A DNA stretch of 64,000 nt from Streptomyces nitrosporeus (GCF_008704555.1 NZ_CP023702.1:5680001-5744000), one strand, 5' to 3'; numbered from the stretch's first letter, positions 8,836-17,578 are shown. Notes: generated by a model from the sequence alone, not told the origin. Program-made: numbers and translations.

Positions 8836-9191
8836 GTCACGTCCTCCATGCATGTGCGCCGTACGCCGGGCCCCGTCGCTGGGGTGTGACCGGCCGGTCG
8901 GCTGGTGTTCGGCCGCTTGCGTATGTCGGCCCTGTGGTGGGGGCCCTGTCCTGCCGAGAACCCATCTTCGCACTTGTTGGGGGCGGACGGGACGCGGGCC
9001 CCTGCTCCGGGACGGGCCGGCATCCGGCCCGGACCCCGGCGCGCGCGTACAGAATCGCGGAAACCGGCCGGTCAGGTACCGCTCAGGTGAACACGCACGG
9101 CCCCGGACGTATGCCCGGGGCCGTGTCACCGCCCGTGGACGGGCGCGCGTGGAGCGCGTACGGAGCCGGCGCGGGCCCCGGACGCGGCGGG
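8836..9191. other. Gene-free gap between lpdA and pepA
   Basis: The gap is 356 bases and holds no convincing gene on either strand. It contains the pepA terminator (9096-9125) and must contain the lpdA promoter. A weak minus-strand -10-like AAGATG (complement at 8962-8967) is the best candidate I can point to. Confidence 0.6.
9096..9125 (-). terminator. Hairpin terminator after pepA
   Basis: The arms CACGGCCCCGG (9096-9106) and CCGGGGCCGTG (9115-9125) form a perfect 11-bp stem with an 8-base loop, 66 bases after the pepA stop. Confidence 0.7.
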
Positions 9192-10733
9192 TCAGCCCAG
9201 CTCGCCGTCGGCCGTACGCTCGGCCAGCCGGACCAGCGTGCGGACCGAGGAACCCGTGCCGCCCTTGGGCGTGTAGCCGTACGGCGCGCCCTCGTGGAAG
9301 GCCGGGCCCGCGATGTCCAGGTGGGCCCAGGCGATGCCCTCGCCGACGAACTCCTTCAGGAAGAGGCCGGCCACCAGGCCGCCGCCCATCCGCTCACCCA
9401 TGTTCGCGATGTCGGCGGTCGGGGAGTCCATGCCCTTGCGCAGGTCGGCCGGGAGCGGCATCGGCCAGGACGCCTCACCGGCCTCCTCGGCGGTCTCGTG
9501 GACCGCGGTGCGGAAGGCGTCGTCGTTGGCCATCACACCGAAGGTGCGGTTGCCCAGCGCGAGGACCATCGCCCCGGTCAGCGTCGCCACGTCGACGATC
9601 GCGTCCGGCTTCTCCTCCGAGGCGCGGGTCAGCGCGTCGGCGAGGACCAGACGGCCCTCGGCGTCGGTGTTGAGGACCTCGACGGTCTTGCCGCTGTACA
9701 TGCGCAGCACGTCACCCGGGCGGGTGGCGTTGCCGCCCGGCATGTTCTCGGCCAGCGCCAGCCAGCCGGTGACGTTGACCCGCAGGCCGAGACGGGCGGC
9801 CGAGACGACGGCGGCGAACACCGCGGCGGCGCCGGCCATGTCGCACTTCATCGTCTCGTTGTGACCGGCCGGCTTCAGCGAGATGCCGCCCGAGTCGTAG
9901 GTGATGCCCTTGCCGACCAGGGCGAGCGTCTTCTCCGCCTTGGGGTGGGTGTAGGCCAGCTTGACCAGGCGCGGGCCGTGGGCGGAGCCCTGCCCGACGC
10001 CGAGCAGACCGCCGAAGCCGCCCTTGACCAGGGCCTTCTCGTCGAGGACCTGCACCTTGACGCCGTGCTCCTTGCCGGCGGCGGTGGCCACGGCGGCGAA
10101 GGACTCCGGGTAGAGGTCGTTCGGCGGGGTGTTGACCAGGTCGCGGGCGCGGTTGATCTCCTCGGTGAGGGCGATCGCACGCTCGGCGGCGGCCTTGTAC
10201 GCCTTGTCGCGCGGCTTGGCGCCGAGCAGGGCGACCTCGGCGAGCGGCTGCTTGGGGCCGTTCTTCCCGGCGCCCTTGGGCACGACCTTGTCCTCGCCGC
10301 CCTGGTAGGCGGTGAAGGCGTACGCGCCCAGCAGGGCGCCCTCCGCGACGGCCCCGGCGTCCTCGGCGGACTCCGTCGGCAGCGCGAAGCCGGCCTTCTT
10401 GGTGCCGGACAGCGCGCGGGCGGCGCTGCCCGCGGCGCGGCGCAGGGCCTCGGCGTCGTACGCACCGTCCTGCTCGGGGGCCTTGCCGAGCCCCGCCACC
10501 AGCACGAGGGGGGTCTTCAGGCCGGAGGGCGCGGGCAGCTTGGTCACCTCGCCCTCGGCACCGGAGGCACCCAGGGTCTCCAGGATGCCCGCCAGCTTGC
10601 CGTCGAACGCCTTGTCCACGGCCTCGGCGCCCGGCGCCACGACCAGGCCCTCGGCGCCCTTGGCGACCCCGACGACCACGGCGTCGGCACGCAGCGTCGC
10701 CGCACCGGATGTGCTGAGAGTGAGAGCAGTCAC
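9192..10733 (-). CDS. pepA: Leucyl aminopeptidase, M17 family
   Basis: This is a 513-residue cytosolic di-zinc/manganese aminopeptidase that removes N-terminal residues from peptides. The M17 signature NTDAEGRLVLADAL is present. So are the metal and substrate segments GKGITYDSGGISLKP and DMAGAAAVFA, and the late segment SWPMPLP typical of the family. The N-terminal domain is Ala-rich and variable, as expected. The start is GTG 10733, with a purine-rich GGAAGCGAG upstream. Its position next to the lipoamide dehydrogenase genes is conserved in Streptomyces, but no functional link is evident. Confidence 0.93.
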   Translation of the reverse strand: MTALTLSTSGAATLRADAVVVGVAKGAEGLVVAPGAEAVDKAFDGKLAGILETLGASGAEGEVTKLPAPSGLKTPLVLVAGLGKAPEQDGAYDAEALRRAAGSAARALSGTKKAGFALPTESAEDAGAVAEGALLGAYAFTAYQGGEDKVVPKGAGKNGPKQPLAEVALLGAKPRDKAYKAAAERAIALTEEINRARDLVNTPPNDLYPESFAAVATAAGKEHGVKVQVLDEKALVKGGFGGLLGVGQGSAHGPRLVKLAYTHPKAEKTLALVGKGITYDSGGISLKPAGHNETMKCDMAGAAAVFAAVVSAARLGLRVNVTGWLALAENMPGGNATRPGDVLRMYSGKTVEVLNTDAEGRLVLADALTRASEEKPDAIVDVATLTGAMVLALGNRTFGVMANDDAFRTAVHETAEEAGEASWPMPLPADLRKGMDSPTADIANMGERMGGGLVAGLFLKEFVGEGIAWAHLDIAGPAFHEGAPYGYTPKGGTGSSVRTLVRLAERTADGELG

Positions 10734-10897
10734 GGTGGTGAAATCTCGCTTCCGTTGAGTTCTGGAGTCGGTCGAAGGGGTGGGCCGACCGCGCCCGGCG
10801 CATCGTAGACCCCGCCGCGATGTGCCGGGAATGAGCCTACGCGCGCCATTGCGTCCGTCTTACAGGGGCAGGGCCGTCCGGGCGGACGGGGCGCGGA

Positions 10898-10903
10898 TAG
10901 GGT
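10898..10903 (+). promoter_or_regulatory. Candidate -10 box for the GH114 gene
   Basis: TAGGGT lies 32 bases before the ATG at 10936 and fits the Streptomyces housekeeping -10 pattern TANNNT. No clear -35 hexamer was seen. Confidence 0.35.
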
Positions 10904-10935
10904 CGTGTGCCAGGACGCACGGAGCGGGGGGACAC

Positions 10936-11790
10936 ATGGGCGACGGAACGCCGGCCAGGGGCGCGGGACGCCGGAAGGCCCTGCTGGTCCCCCTGCTCCC
11001 GCTCCTCCTGCTCATCGGCTGCGCCACCGGTACGGAGCCGTCCGGCGCGGGGGCGGCCGGAGGCGGGGGCGCCACCGGGAAGCCGGCCGCGGAGCGCTGG
11101 CAGCCGGAACCGGGCGTGGACTGGCAGTGGCAGCTCTCCGGCCGGCTGGACACGGACGTCGACGTCCCGGTGTACGACATCGACGGCTTCGACCAGGACG
11201 CGGAGACCGTCGCCCGGCTCCACCGCGAGGGCCGCAAGGTCATCTGCTACCTCTCCACCGGCGCCTGGGAGGACTTCCGCCCGGACGCGGAGGAGTTCCC
11301 CGCCTCCGTACGCGGCAGGAGCAACGGCTGGGAGGGGGAGTGGTGGCTCGACATCCGCCGCACCGACGTCCTGGAACCACTGATGGAGGCCCGGATCGAG
11401 ATGTGCGCGCGAAAAGGCTTCGACGCGGTGGAGCCCGACAACATGGACGGCTACCTCAACGACACCGGCTTCCCGCTCACCGCCGCGGACCAGCTCCGCT
11501 ACAACCGGCTGATCGCCCGCATCGCCCACGGCCACGGCATGGCCGTCGGCCTGAAGAACGACCTCCCCCAGATCCCCGAACTGGTCGGCGACTTCGACTT
11601 CGCGGTCAACGAACAGTGCGCCCAGTACGGCGAATGCGCGGAACTCACCCCGTTCATCGAGGCGGGCAAGGCCGTCTTCCACGCGGAGTACGAACTGCCG
11701 GTGAGCGACTTCTGCGCCGAGTCCCGGCGGCTGGAGCTGAGTTCCCTGCTCAAGAAGTACGAACTGGGGGTCTGGCGCCGGACCTGCTGA
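10936..11790 (+). CDS. Lipoprotein with endo-alpha-1,4-polygalactosaminidase (GH114) domain
   Basis: The product has 284 residues. A basic N-terminus and hydrophobic stretch end in the lipobox LIGC (Cys at about 33), so the protein should be lipid-anchored outside the membrane. After a Gly-rich spacer comes one GH114 (TIM-barrel) domain. It has the opening VDWQWQLSG, the segment VYDIDGFDQDAETV, the likely catalytic acid region FDAVEPDNMDGY, and GLKNDLPQ. GH114 enzymes cut galactosaminogalactan-like polymers, but many Streptomyces members are uncharacterised. The ATG is chosen because the signal peptide begins there, and the upstream frame overlaps the promoter. Confidence 0.88.
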   Translation: MGDGTPARGAGRRKALLVPLLPLLLLIGCATGTEPSGAGAAGGGGATGKPAAERWQPEPGVDWQWQLSGRLDTDVDVPVYDIDGFDQDAETVARLHREGRKVICYLSTGAWEDFRPDAEEFPASVRGRSNGWEGEWWLDIRRTDVLEPLMEARIEMCARKGFDAVEPDNMDGYLNDTGFPLTAADQLRYNRLIARIAHGHGMAVGLKNDLPQIPELVGDFDFAVNEQCAQYGECAELTPFIEAGKAVFHAEYELPVSDFCAESRRLELSSLLKKYELGVWRRTC

Positions 11791-11810
11791 GGCACCGGCG
11801 GGAGCCGCGC

Positions 11811-12590
11811 TCAGCCGAGGGCCAGGGCCACCAGCACCGCTGTGGCCGCCGTCTCCTCCAGAGCCCCGAACACATCGCCGGTCACCCCGCCGAAACGCCG
11901 GACGCAGTGCCCGAGCAGCAGCCGCGCCGCCAGCAGGCCCGCCAGGGCCGCCAGGGCGAAGCGCAGTGCCCCGTGGCCGCCCGTCACCGCGCCCACCGCC
12001 GCGCAGCCGGCCACCACCACGGCCGCCAGGACCGCGGCCGCGCCCGGCGGGACGGTGCCCGCGACCGCCGCGCCGAGGCCCTCGGGCCGGGCCGCCGGGA
12101 CACCGCGGCGCGAGGCCAGGGTGAGCGCCAGCCGGGCCACCACGGCGGCGGCCACGGCGCCCGAGGCACCGTGCGCCCAGCCCCGGCCGTACAGCTCGAA
12201 GAGCACCGCGACCTGGCCCAGCAGGACGAACAGCAGGGTGATGACCCCGAACGGCCCGATGTCCGACTGCTTCATGATCCGCAACGCGTCCTCGGCCGGC
12301 TTCCCGCTGCCCAGCCCGTCCGCGGTGTCCGCCAGTCCGTCCAGGTGCAGGCCCCGGGTCAGGACGGCGGGCACGGCGGCGGAGACGGCCGCGGCGAGCA
12401 GCGGGCCCGCCCCGGCGAGCAGGAGCAGCGCCCCGGGCGCCGCCGCGAGCAGACCCACGGCCAGCCCGGCGAGCGGCGCGCACAGCATGCCCGCGCGTGC
12501 GGCCGGCCGGTCCCAGCGCGAGACACGGACGGGGAGCGCGGTCAGGGTGCCGAAGGCGAAACGGACGCCGTCACTGTTCAGGGAGGTCAC
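11811..12590 (-). CDS. cobS: Adenosylcobinamide-GDP ribazoletransferase (cobalamin synthase)
   Basis: This 259-residue polytopic membrane protein joins adenosylcobinamide-GDP to alpha-ribazole in the last step of coenzyme B12 loop assembly. The family motif HLDGLADTADGL and the following DIGPFGVI segment are present, along with about six Ala/Leu-rich membrane helices. The GTG at 12590 lies only 7 bases after a TAGCCT -10 box, which suggests a leaderless transcript. cobT and cobU homologues lie about 1-2.3 kb away on the same strand, with one unrelated plus-strand gene between. Confidence 0.92.
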   Translation of the reverse strand: MTSLNSDGVRFAFGTLTALPVRVSRWDRPAARAGMLCAPLAGLAVGLLAAAPGALLLLAGAGPLLAAAVSAAVPAVLTRGLHLDGLADTADGLGSGKPAEDALRIMKQSDIGPFGVITLLFVLLGQVAVLFELYGRGWAHGASGAVAAAVVARLALTLASRRGVPAARPEGLGAAVAGTVPPGAAAVLAAVVVAGCAAVGAVTGGHGALRFALAALAGLLAARLLLGHCVRRFGGVTGDVFGALEETAATAVLVALALG

Positions 12591-12597
12591 CGCGTGC

Positions 12598-12603
12598 AGG
12601 CTA
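12598..12603 (-). promoter_or_regulatory. -10 box for a probable leaderless cobS mRNA
   Basis: Read on the minus strand this is TAGCCT, ending 7 bases before the cobS GTG. That spacing puts transcription start at the start codon. Confidence 0.45.
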
Positions 12604-12653
12604 GCGGCCCCCGGACACCGGCGTCCCGGGACCCCGGGGACCGGCCGGGACGC

Positions 12654-12659
12654 TAGGTT
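12654..12659 (+). promoter_or_regulatory. Candidate -10 box for the HIHH membrane protein gene
   Basis: TAGGTT lies about 100 bases upstream of the membrane protein start and back to back with the cobS promoter. No convincing -35 was found. Confidence 0.3.
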
Positions 12660-12759
12660 GAACAGGTCGCGGCAAAAGGCGCATAAGGGGTCCTGAGGGG
12701 CAGGGTGCCCGGCCCGCCTTCCGCCAGGAGCTGTGAGTGGATCACCGGGAGCGCGTGGG

Positions 12760-13530
12760 ATGGGTCACTGGCTGTACCGGAACTTCGTCGAGCCGGGCCG
12801 TCTGCCCCTGCTTCTCGCACTGGCCGCCTTCGTGCTGACGTTCGCCGTCACACGCTTCGTCACCCGCATGATCCGGGCCGGCAAGGGCCCCTTCCGCGAC
12901 ATCAGGCCCGGAGGCCTCCACATCCACCACGTGGTGCCGGGCGTCGTGCTCGCGGTGACCGGAGGGTTCGGCGCGATCGCCAGCGACCGGCACGGGGTGG
13001 CGGCCTGCCTCTTCGCGGTCGTGTTCGGGACCGGGACCGGACTGGTGCTGGACGAGTTCGCGCTGATCCTGCACCTCGACGACGTGTACTGGACCGAGGA
13101 GGGCCGCCGGAGCGTCGAGGTGGTCGTCCTCACCGCCTCCCTCGTCGCCCTCGTCCTGGCGGGCTTCTCCCCGCTCGGCGTGGACGGGCTGAGCGACAGC
13201 GCGCAGCAGGGCCGGGCGGGCGTCGTCGCGACCTACACCGCCAACTTCGCCTTCGTGCTGGCCGCCCTGTCCAAGGGCAAGATCCGCATGGCGGTGATCG
13301 GCACCCTGGTCCCGGTCGTCGCGATGGTCGCCGCCGTCCGGCTGGCCCGGCCCGCCTCGCCCTGGGCCCGGCACCTCTACCGGCGGCGGCCCCGCGCCCG
13401 CGCCCGGGCACTGCTGCGGGCCTACCACCACGACGCCCGCTGGGCGGGGCCGCGCCGCCGGCTCCAGGACCTGATCGGCGGGGCCCCCGACCGGGCCCCG
13501 CTCCCGGGGCCGCCGTCCGGCCGGCCCTGA
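12760..13530 (+). CDS. Integral membrane protein with HIHH motif, function unknown
   Basis: A 256-residue protein with about five membrane helices (near residues 15-33, 52-70, 73-92, 118-137 and 170-190) and a basic, Arg-rich C-terminal tail. Just before the second helix lies GGLHIHHVVPG, followed later by the acidic LDEFALILHLDDVYW, so a metal or haem site is imaginable but unproven. ATG 12760 has GGGAG eight bases upstream. A GTG at 12733 is in frame, but its AGGAG is only two bases away. The gene interrupts the cob genes on the opposite strand. I do not recognise a named family and infer no function. Confidence 0.78.
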   Translation: MGHWLYRNFVEPGRLPLLLALAAFVLTFAVTRFVTRMIRAGKGPFRDIRPGGLHIHHVVPGVVLAVTGGFGAIASDRHGVAACLFAVVFGTGTGLVLDEFALILHLDDVYWTEEGRRSVEVVVLTASLVALVLAGFSPLGVDGLSDSAQQGRAGVVATYTANFAFVLAALSKGKIRMAVIGTLVPVVAMVAAVRLARPASPWARHLYRRRPRARARALLRAYHHDARWAGPRRRLQDLIGGAPDRAPLPGPPSGRP

Positions 13531-13557
13531 CCGGGGCGCCCCCGGTCAGGGCCGGCC
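13519..13557. terminator. Bidirectional hairpin between convergent genes
   Basis: The arms 13519-13535 and 13541-13557 form a perfect 17-bp stem with loop GCGCC. The left arm contains the stop codon of the membrane protein gene, and the right arm ends 5 bases from the cobT stop, so it can end transcription from both sides. Confidence 0.75.
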
Positions 13558-13561
13558 GGGG

Positions 13562-14683
13562 TCAGGCGGAAGTCTCCGCCCCGGCCGTCTCCGCGCCGCC
13601 GGACACCGGCTCCCCGTCCCCGTCCTGGTCTCCGTCCCCGTCCTCCTCCGCGCGCTCGGGCAGTTCCGCCGCCAGAGCGGCCGCCGCCTGGACGAGCGGC
13701 AGGGCGAGGAGCGCCCCGGTGCCCTCCCCGACCGTCACCCGCTGGTCCAGCAGCGGGGTCAGCGCCATCCGGTCCAGCGCCTTGGCCTGCGCCGGCTCAC
13801 CGCTCACCTGGCCGGCCAGCCACCAGTCCGGAGCCCGGAAGGCCGCCCGCTGGGCCACCAGCGCACAGGCCGCCGAGACCACACCGTCCAGCACCACCGG
13901 CATCCGCCGTACCGCGCTCTGCAACAGGAAGCCGGTCATCGCCGCCAGATCCGCTCCGCCCACCGCGGCCAGCAGCTCCAGCTGGTCCCCGAGCACCGGC
14001 CGGGCCCGGCGCAGCGCGTCCCGGACGGCCGCGCACTTGCGCATCCACGCCAGGTCGTCGATGCCCGCCCCGCCGCGGCCGGTCACCACCGAGGCGTCCG
14101 TACCGCACAGGGCGGCGATCAGCGTCGCGGCGGCCGTCGTGCCGCCGACGCTCAGATCGCCCAGGACCACCAGATCGGTACCGGAGTCCGCCTCCTCGTC
14201 GGCGATCCGCATGCCCAGCCGCACGGCCTGCTCGGCCTCCCCGGCCGTCAGCGCGTCCTCGACGTCGATCCGCCCGCTGCCCCGCCGCACCCGGTGGCGT
14301 ACGACCGGCTCCGGCAGCAGCTCCGGGTCGCAGTCCAGCCCGGCGTCCACGACCCGCAGCGGTACGGAGAACCGGCGGGCCAGCACCGCCACCGGACTCG
14401 ATCCGTCCAGGACCGCCCGGACCAGCTCGTGCGCGCTTCCCGCCGCACGCCCCGACACATCCAGCTCCGCCACCCCGTGGTCACCGGCGAACAGCACCAC
14501 ACGCGGCCGGTCGACGGCCTTGACCGGCACCGACTGCTGGGCGGCGGACAGCCACTCGCCCAGCTCGTCGAGGCGGCCGAGGGAACCGGGCGGCACGATC
14601 AGCCGCTCCCGTCGTTCCTCCGCGTCGCGGCGCACGCCTCCGTCGGGGCGTTCGATCAGGTCGGAGAAGTCGTCCAGATTCAC
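13562..14683 (-). CDS. cobT: Nicotinate-nucleotide--dimethylbenzimidazole phosphoribosyltransferase
   Basis: The 373-residue enzyme makes alpha-ribazole phosphate from nicotinate mononucleotide and 5,6-dimethylbenzimidazole for the B12 lower ligand. Recognisable blocks are PPGSLGRLDELGEWL, FAGDHGVA, the central GDLSVGGTTAAATL, and near the C-terminus VTVGEGTGALLALPL with the catalytic Glu. The last 30 residues are an acidic, repetitive tail (EEDGDGDQDGDGE) not needed for the fold. The start is GTG 14683. The gene is codirectional with the MBL-CobU gene, 206 bases downstream of it. No cobalamin riboswitch is visible in that gap. Confidence 0.92.
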   Translation of the reverse strand: MNLDDFSDLIERPDGGVRRDAEERRERLIVPPGSLGRLDELGEWLSAAQQSVPVKAVDRPRVVLFAGDHGVAELDVSGRAAGSAHELVRAVLDGSSPVAVLARRFSVPLRVVDAGLDCDPELLPEPVVRHRVRRGSGRIDVEDALTAGEAEQAVRLGMRIADEEADSGTDLVVLGDLSVGGTTAAATLIAALCGTDASVVTGRGGAGIDDLAWMRKCAAVRDALRRARPVLGDQLELLAAVGGADLAAMTGFLLQSAVRRMPVVLDGVVSAACALVAQRAAFRAPDWWLAGQVSGEPAQAKALDRMALTPLLDQRVTVGEGTGALLALPLVQAAAALAAELPERAEEDGDGDQDGDGEPVSGGAETAGAETSA

Positions 14684-14889
14684 GGGGGTCTGCCTCGCGT
14701 GTCGTCACAGGGTGGGCGGGAGCCCGGCGGCGGGCCCCTCTGCGGAACAGTACCCGGCGGCCCGAGACCCACCCGGCCCCGTCGCCCCCGGCGGCCTGCG
14801 GCCCCCGGGGCACCCGCTCCGCCCGGCCCCGCACACCCGCCGGTCCGCGCCCGCCCGCCCCCGTACCCCCGGCCGGGCACCGGCGGCGG

Positions 14890-16092
14890 TCAGCCGCGCA
14901 GCACCAGCGCCTGACCCGCCACCACCAGCAGCACCTGCTCGCACTCGTCGGCGAACGCCGCGTTCAGGCGGCCCAGTTCGTCCCGGAAACGCCGGCCGGA
15001 CGGTGTCGCGGGCACCACCCCCGAGCCGGTCTCGTTGGTGACCGCCACGACCGTACGGCGCGTTCGGCGGACCGCGCGGACCAGCTCCGCCACCCGGGCC
15101 CTGAGCTTCTCCCGGCCCCCGTCGGCCCACAGGGCGTTGTCCCAGGCGTCCACACGGTCCATCGCGTCCGTGAGCCACAGCGACAGGCAGTCGATCAGCA
15201 GCGGGGGACCGTCGGCCTCCAGCAGTTCCACCAGCTCGCACGTCTCCTCGGTGCGCCACGCGGCGGGCCTGCGCTCGCGGTGCAGCCCGATCCGGTCCGC
15301 CCAGTCGGCGTCCCCCTCACGGCTGCCGCTCGTCGCCACGTACACCACCGCGGGGAACGTCTCCAGGCGCCGCTCCGCCTCCAGCGACTTCCCGGACCGG
15401 GCGCCGCCCGTCACCAGGGTGCGCCGGGGGATCACCGGAGCCGCCCGGCGCCCGCCCACCGGCAGCGTCGTCCCGTCCGCGACGGCCCGCGCCCCGGCCG
15501 CCGCCAGCCGCCGGTCCAGCTCCGCCCCGGCCGGCGCGTCATGGTCCAGGTGGACGGCGACCACCTCGGTGGCGTCCCCGGCCGCGCCCGCCGCCCGCAG
15601 CCCGGCCACCGCGTCCGGCCGGCCGGTCACATCGCAGACGACCATGTCGTACGGCCCGGCCGCCCGCCCGGCCATACCGGCCGGGGCGCCGCCGGGCGGC
15701 AGGTACAGCAGCCGCTCACCCGTGGCGGACGTCACCTCGTACCCGGTGCCCGGGGCGTCCAGCGCCATCGCCCGCACCCGGTGCCCGCTGATCAGGGTCA
15801 GGGTCCGCCCGTCCGGCACCCGCCCGGCCGGCGGCAGCGAAGGGGGCAGCTCGACCGCCGGCCCGTCGTGCGGGTGGGTCAGCAGCACCTGCCGTACACC
15901 GGTGAGCGAACGGCCGGCCCGGGCCGCGGCGAACACCGCGCCCGGGGTGAGGTCGAGCAGCAGCGCGTCGTCGACGAGCAGGGAGGTCGCGGCGCGGGCC
16001 CCCGCACCCCGGGCCGACGCGCAGCGCGCGCAGGGGCAGGCGGGCCGCGGCAGTCCGGTGGGGGCCCCGGTGCCGAGCAGAGTCAGTTCCAC
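14890..16092 (-). CDS. cobU: Fusion of an MBL-fold domain to adenosylcobinamide kinase/guanylyltransferase
   Basis: The product has 400 residues and is about twice the size of CobU (about 180). The C-terminal half (from about 222) is CobU. It has the P-loop GGARSGKS, the segment YVATSGSREGDADW, HRERRP before the guanylylated-His region, and LIDCLSLWLTD plus VTNETGSGVVP. It phosphorylates adenosylcobinamide and adds GMP. The N-terminal half resembles a metallo-beta-lactamase fold (LTLLGTGAPTG; LLLDLTPG; VLLTHPHDGP; VHLDHD). The HxHxDH metal motif is reduced to HPHDGP, so hydrolase activity is doubtful. GTG 16092 is preferred because of GGGAAG about 10 bases upstream. GTG 16098 is also possible. 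Confidence 0.88.
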   Translation of the reverse strand: MELTLLGTGAPTGLPRPACPCARCASARGAGARAATSLLVDDALLLDLTPGAVFAAARAGRSLTGVRQVLLTHPHDGPAVELPPSLPPAGRVPDGRTLTLISGHRVRAMALDAPGTGYEVTSATGERLLYLPPGGAPAGMAGRAAGPYDMVVCDVTGRPDAVAGLRAAGAAGDATEVVAVHLDHDAPAGAELDRRLAAAGARAVADGTTLPVGGRRAAPVIPRRTLVTGGARSGKSLEAERRLETFPAVVYVATSGSREGDADWADRIGLHRERRPAAWRTEETCELVELLEADGPPLLIDCLSLWLTDAMDRVDAWDNALWADGGREKLRARVAELVRAVRRTRRTVVAVTNETGSGVVPATPSGRRFRDELGRLNAAFADECEQVLLVVAGQALVLRG

Positions 16093-16175
16093 GCCCACGA
16101 TCTTCCCGCGTCCCCGCCCCGGCTGCGCGCCCGGGCCGGTCGCCCGCCGTCTCCCGCCGCCCGCCCGCCCCCGGC

Positions 16176-16181
16176 TAGGCT
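16176..16181 (+). promoter_or_regulatory. Candidate -10 box for the 67-residue gene
   Basis: TAGGCT lies 30 bases before the ATG at 16212. An AGGAGG Shine-Dalgarno lies between. No clear -35 was seen. Confidence 0.35.
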
Positions 16182-16211
16182 GCGGTCAGCAACACGACCC
16201 AGGAGGCGGAC

Positions 16212-16415
16212 ATGGCGTGGACGTGGCGGTTCGAGAAGTCCGACGGTACGGAGACGGAGCCGGCGCTGCAGCCGGAGGAATTCACCACCCAGGGGGACGC
16301 GGAGTCGTGGATCGGTGAGTTCTGGAAGGAGCTCCTGGAGGGCGGCGCGGACCAGGTGACGCTCTTCGAGGACTCGACGAAGATCTACGGCCCGATGAGC
16401 CTCCAGGCCGGCTGA
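16212..16415 (+). CDS. Small conserved hypothetical protein
   Basis: A 67-residue acidic soluble protein (starts MAWTWRFEKSDG, ends YGPMSLQAG). It has a good AGGAGG ribosome site 6 bases before the ATG, its own -10 box, and a strong terminator after it, so it is expressed as a single-gene unit. There are no cysteines, signal peptide or membrane segment. The length, start and composition fit a small protein family of Streptomyces annotated only as hypothetical. No function is proposed. Confidence 0.8.
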   Translation: MAWTWRFEKSDGTETEPALQPEEFTTQGDAESWIGEFWKELLEGGADQVTLFEDSTKIYGPMSLQAG

Positions 16416-16425
16416 GGAGCCGCCG

Positions 16426-16487
16426 GCCGGCACGGCACCGGCCGGAGGCGCCCCTGGCGGGCGGCCTCCGGCCGGTGCCGTGCCGGC
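16426..16487. terminator. Bidirectional hairpin terminator
   Basis: The arms 16426-16449 and 16464-16487 are perfectly complementary over 24 bases, with a 14-base loop. It lies between the convergent 67-residue gene and the HtrA-like gene and should serve both. Confidence 0.85.
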
Positions 16488-16501
16488 GCGTCCGGGGCCG
16501 G

Positions 16502-17578
16502 TCAGACCTCGCCCAGGGTGACCTCGGCCGTCCGCTCGTCGCCGCCGCGGGTGTACGTCACCCGGACCCTGTCCCCGGGCTTGTCGCCCGCCAGGGCCTC
16601 CGAGAGGGACGTGATGGTGGTGACCGGGGTGTCGCCGACCCGGGTGATGATGTCCCCGACGCGCAGCCCGGCCTTCCGGGCCGCCCCGTCCTCCTCCACA
16701 CTCACGATCGCCACCCCGGCCGGCCGGTAGTCGTCGTCGACGACCGTGCGGCCCGTGATCTCCAGTGCCGCCCGCCCCGAATCGGTGACCCGCCCCGACT
16801 CGATGATCTGATCGGCGACCGTCCGCACCATCGACACCGGGATCGCGAACCCGATCCCCGGCGCCGCGCTGCCGCCCAGCTGCGGGTCCGTCGCCGCCAG
16901 CGTCGGGATGCCGATCACCTGGCTGTCCAGGTTCACCAGCGCACCGCCGCTGTTCCCCGGGTTGATGGCCGCCGAGGTCTGCACCATGTCGGCGAGCGTC
17001 GCCCCCGTGCCGCCGCCCGACCGGCTCTCGCTGACCGTCCGGCCCAGGGCCGAGACGATGCCCTGGGTGACGCTGCTGGACAGACCGAGCGGCGAGCCCA
17101 TCGCCAGCACGATCTGGCCCACCTCGACCTTGTCGGCATCACCGAACCGCGCCGCCCGCAGCCCGTCCGGGACCCTGTCCAGCTTGACGACCGCGAGATC
17201 CTGCTCGGGGTAGGAGGACACCAGCGACGCCTTGAGCGCCTTCTCACCGGTCGCGACGCTGACGTCGAACGTCTTCTCCTCGCCCACCACATGGGCGTTG
17301 GTGACGATGTGGCCCCTGTCGTCGTAGACGACGCCCGAGCCGAGGCTGTCACCGGCGGCGATCTGCACCACCGAGGGCAGCACGTCGTTGATCACCTTCT
17401 GGTACCGCTCCTGCAGGTCGTCCGGCGCGGCCGCGGCGGCGGCCTTCTGCACCGGAGCGCCGGAGGGGGGTGAGTCCGGCCCGCCCGCGCAGCCGCCCGC
17501 CAGGACGAGGGCGCAGGCACCGGCGGTCAGGGGCAGGAGCGACCGGCGCAGCCGGGCACGGGCGGGGGTTGTGTCCAT
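16502..17578 (-). CDS. HtrA-like S1C serine protease with PDZ domain, exported
   Basis: The product has 358 residues. The N-terminal hydrophobic segment ends in LAGGC (Cys30), a likely though imperfect lipobox. The trypsin-like domain (about 55-250) has the triad His96 (TNAHVV), Asp127 (DLAVVKL) and Ser210 (NPGNSGGAL). A single PDZ domain (about 260-355) contains ARKAGLRVGDIITRVGD. Such DegP/HtrA proteases degrade or refold damaged extracytoplasmic proteins. ATG 17578 is chosen, as an in-frame start 24 bases upstream adds residues unlike a signal peptide. The gene is followed by the shared terminator at 16426-16487. The hydrophobic N-terminus suggests surface anchoring rather than release. 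Confidence 0.9.
   Translation of the reverse strand: MDTTPARARLRRSLLPLTAGACALVLAGGCAGGPDSPPSGAPVQKAAAAAAPDDLQERYQKVINDVLPSVVQIAAGDSLGSGVVYDDRGHIVTNAHVVGEEKTFDVSVATGEKALKASLVSSYPEQDLAVVKLDRVPDGLRAARFGDADKVEVGQIVLAMGSPLGLSSSVTQGIVSALGRTVSESRSGGGTGATLADMVQTSAAINPGNSGGALVNLDSQVIGIPTLAATDPQLGGSAAPGIGFAIPVSMVRTVADQIIESGRVTDSGRAALEITGRTVVDDDYRPAGVAIVSVEEDGAARKAGLRVGDIITRVGDTPVTTITSLSEALAGDKPGDRVRVTYTRGGDERTAEVTLGEV

Noticed and set aside
14684..14889. Possible cobalamin riboswitch upstream of cobT or between cob genes
   Set aside because: The B12-box elements (GCCACTG and the GGGAAG-type core) were not found on the minus strand. The gap is only GC-rich.
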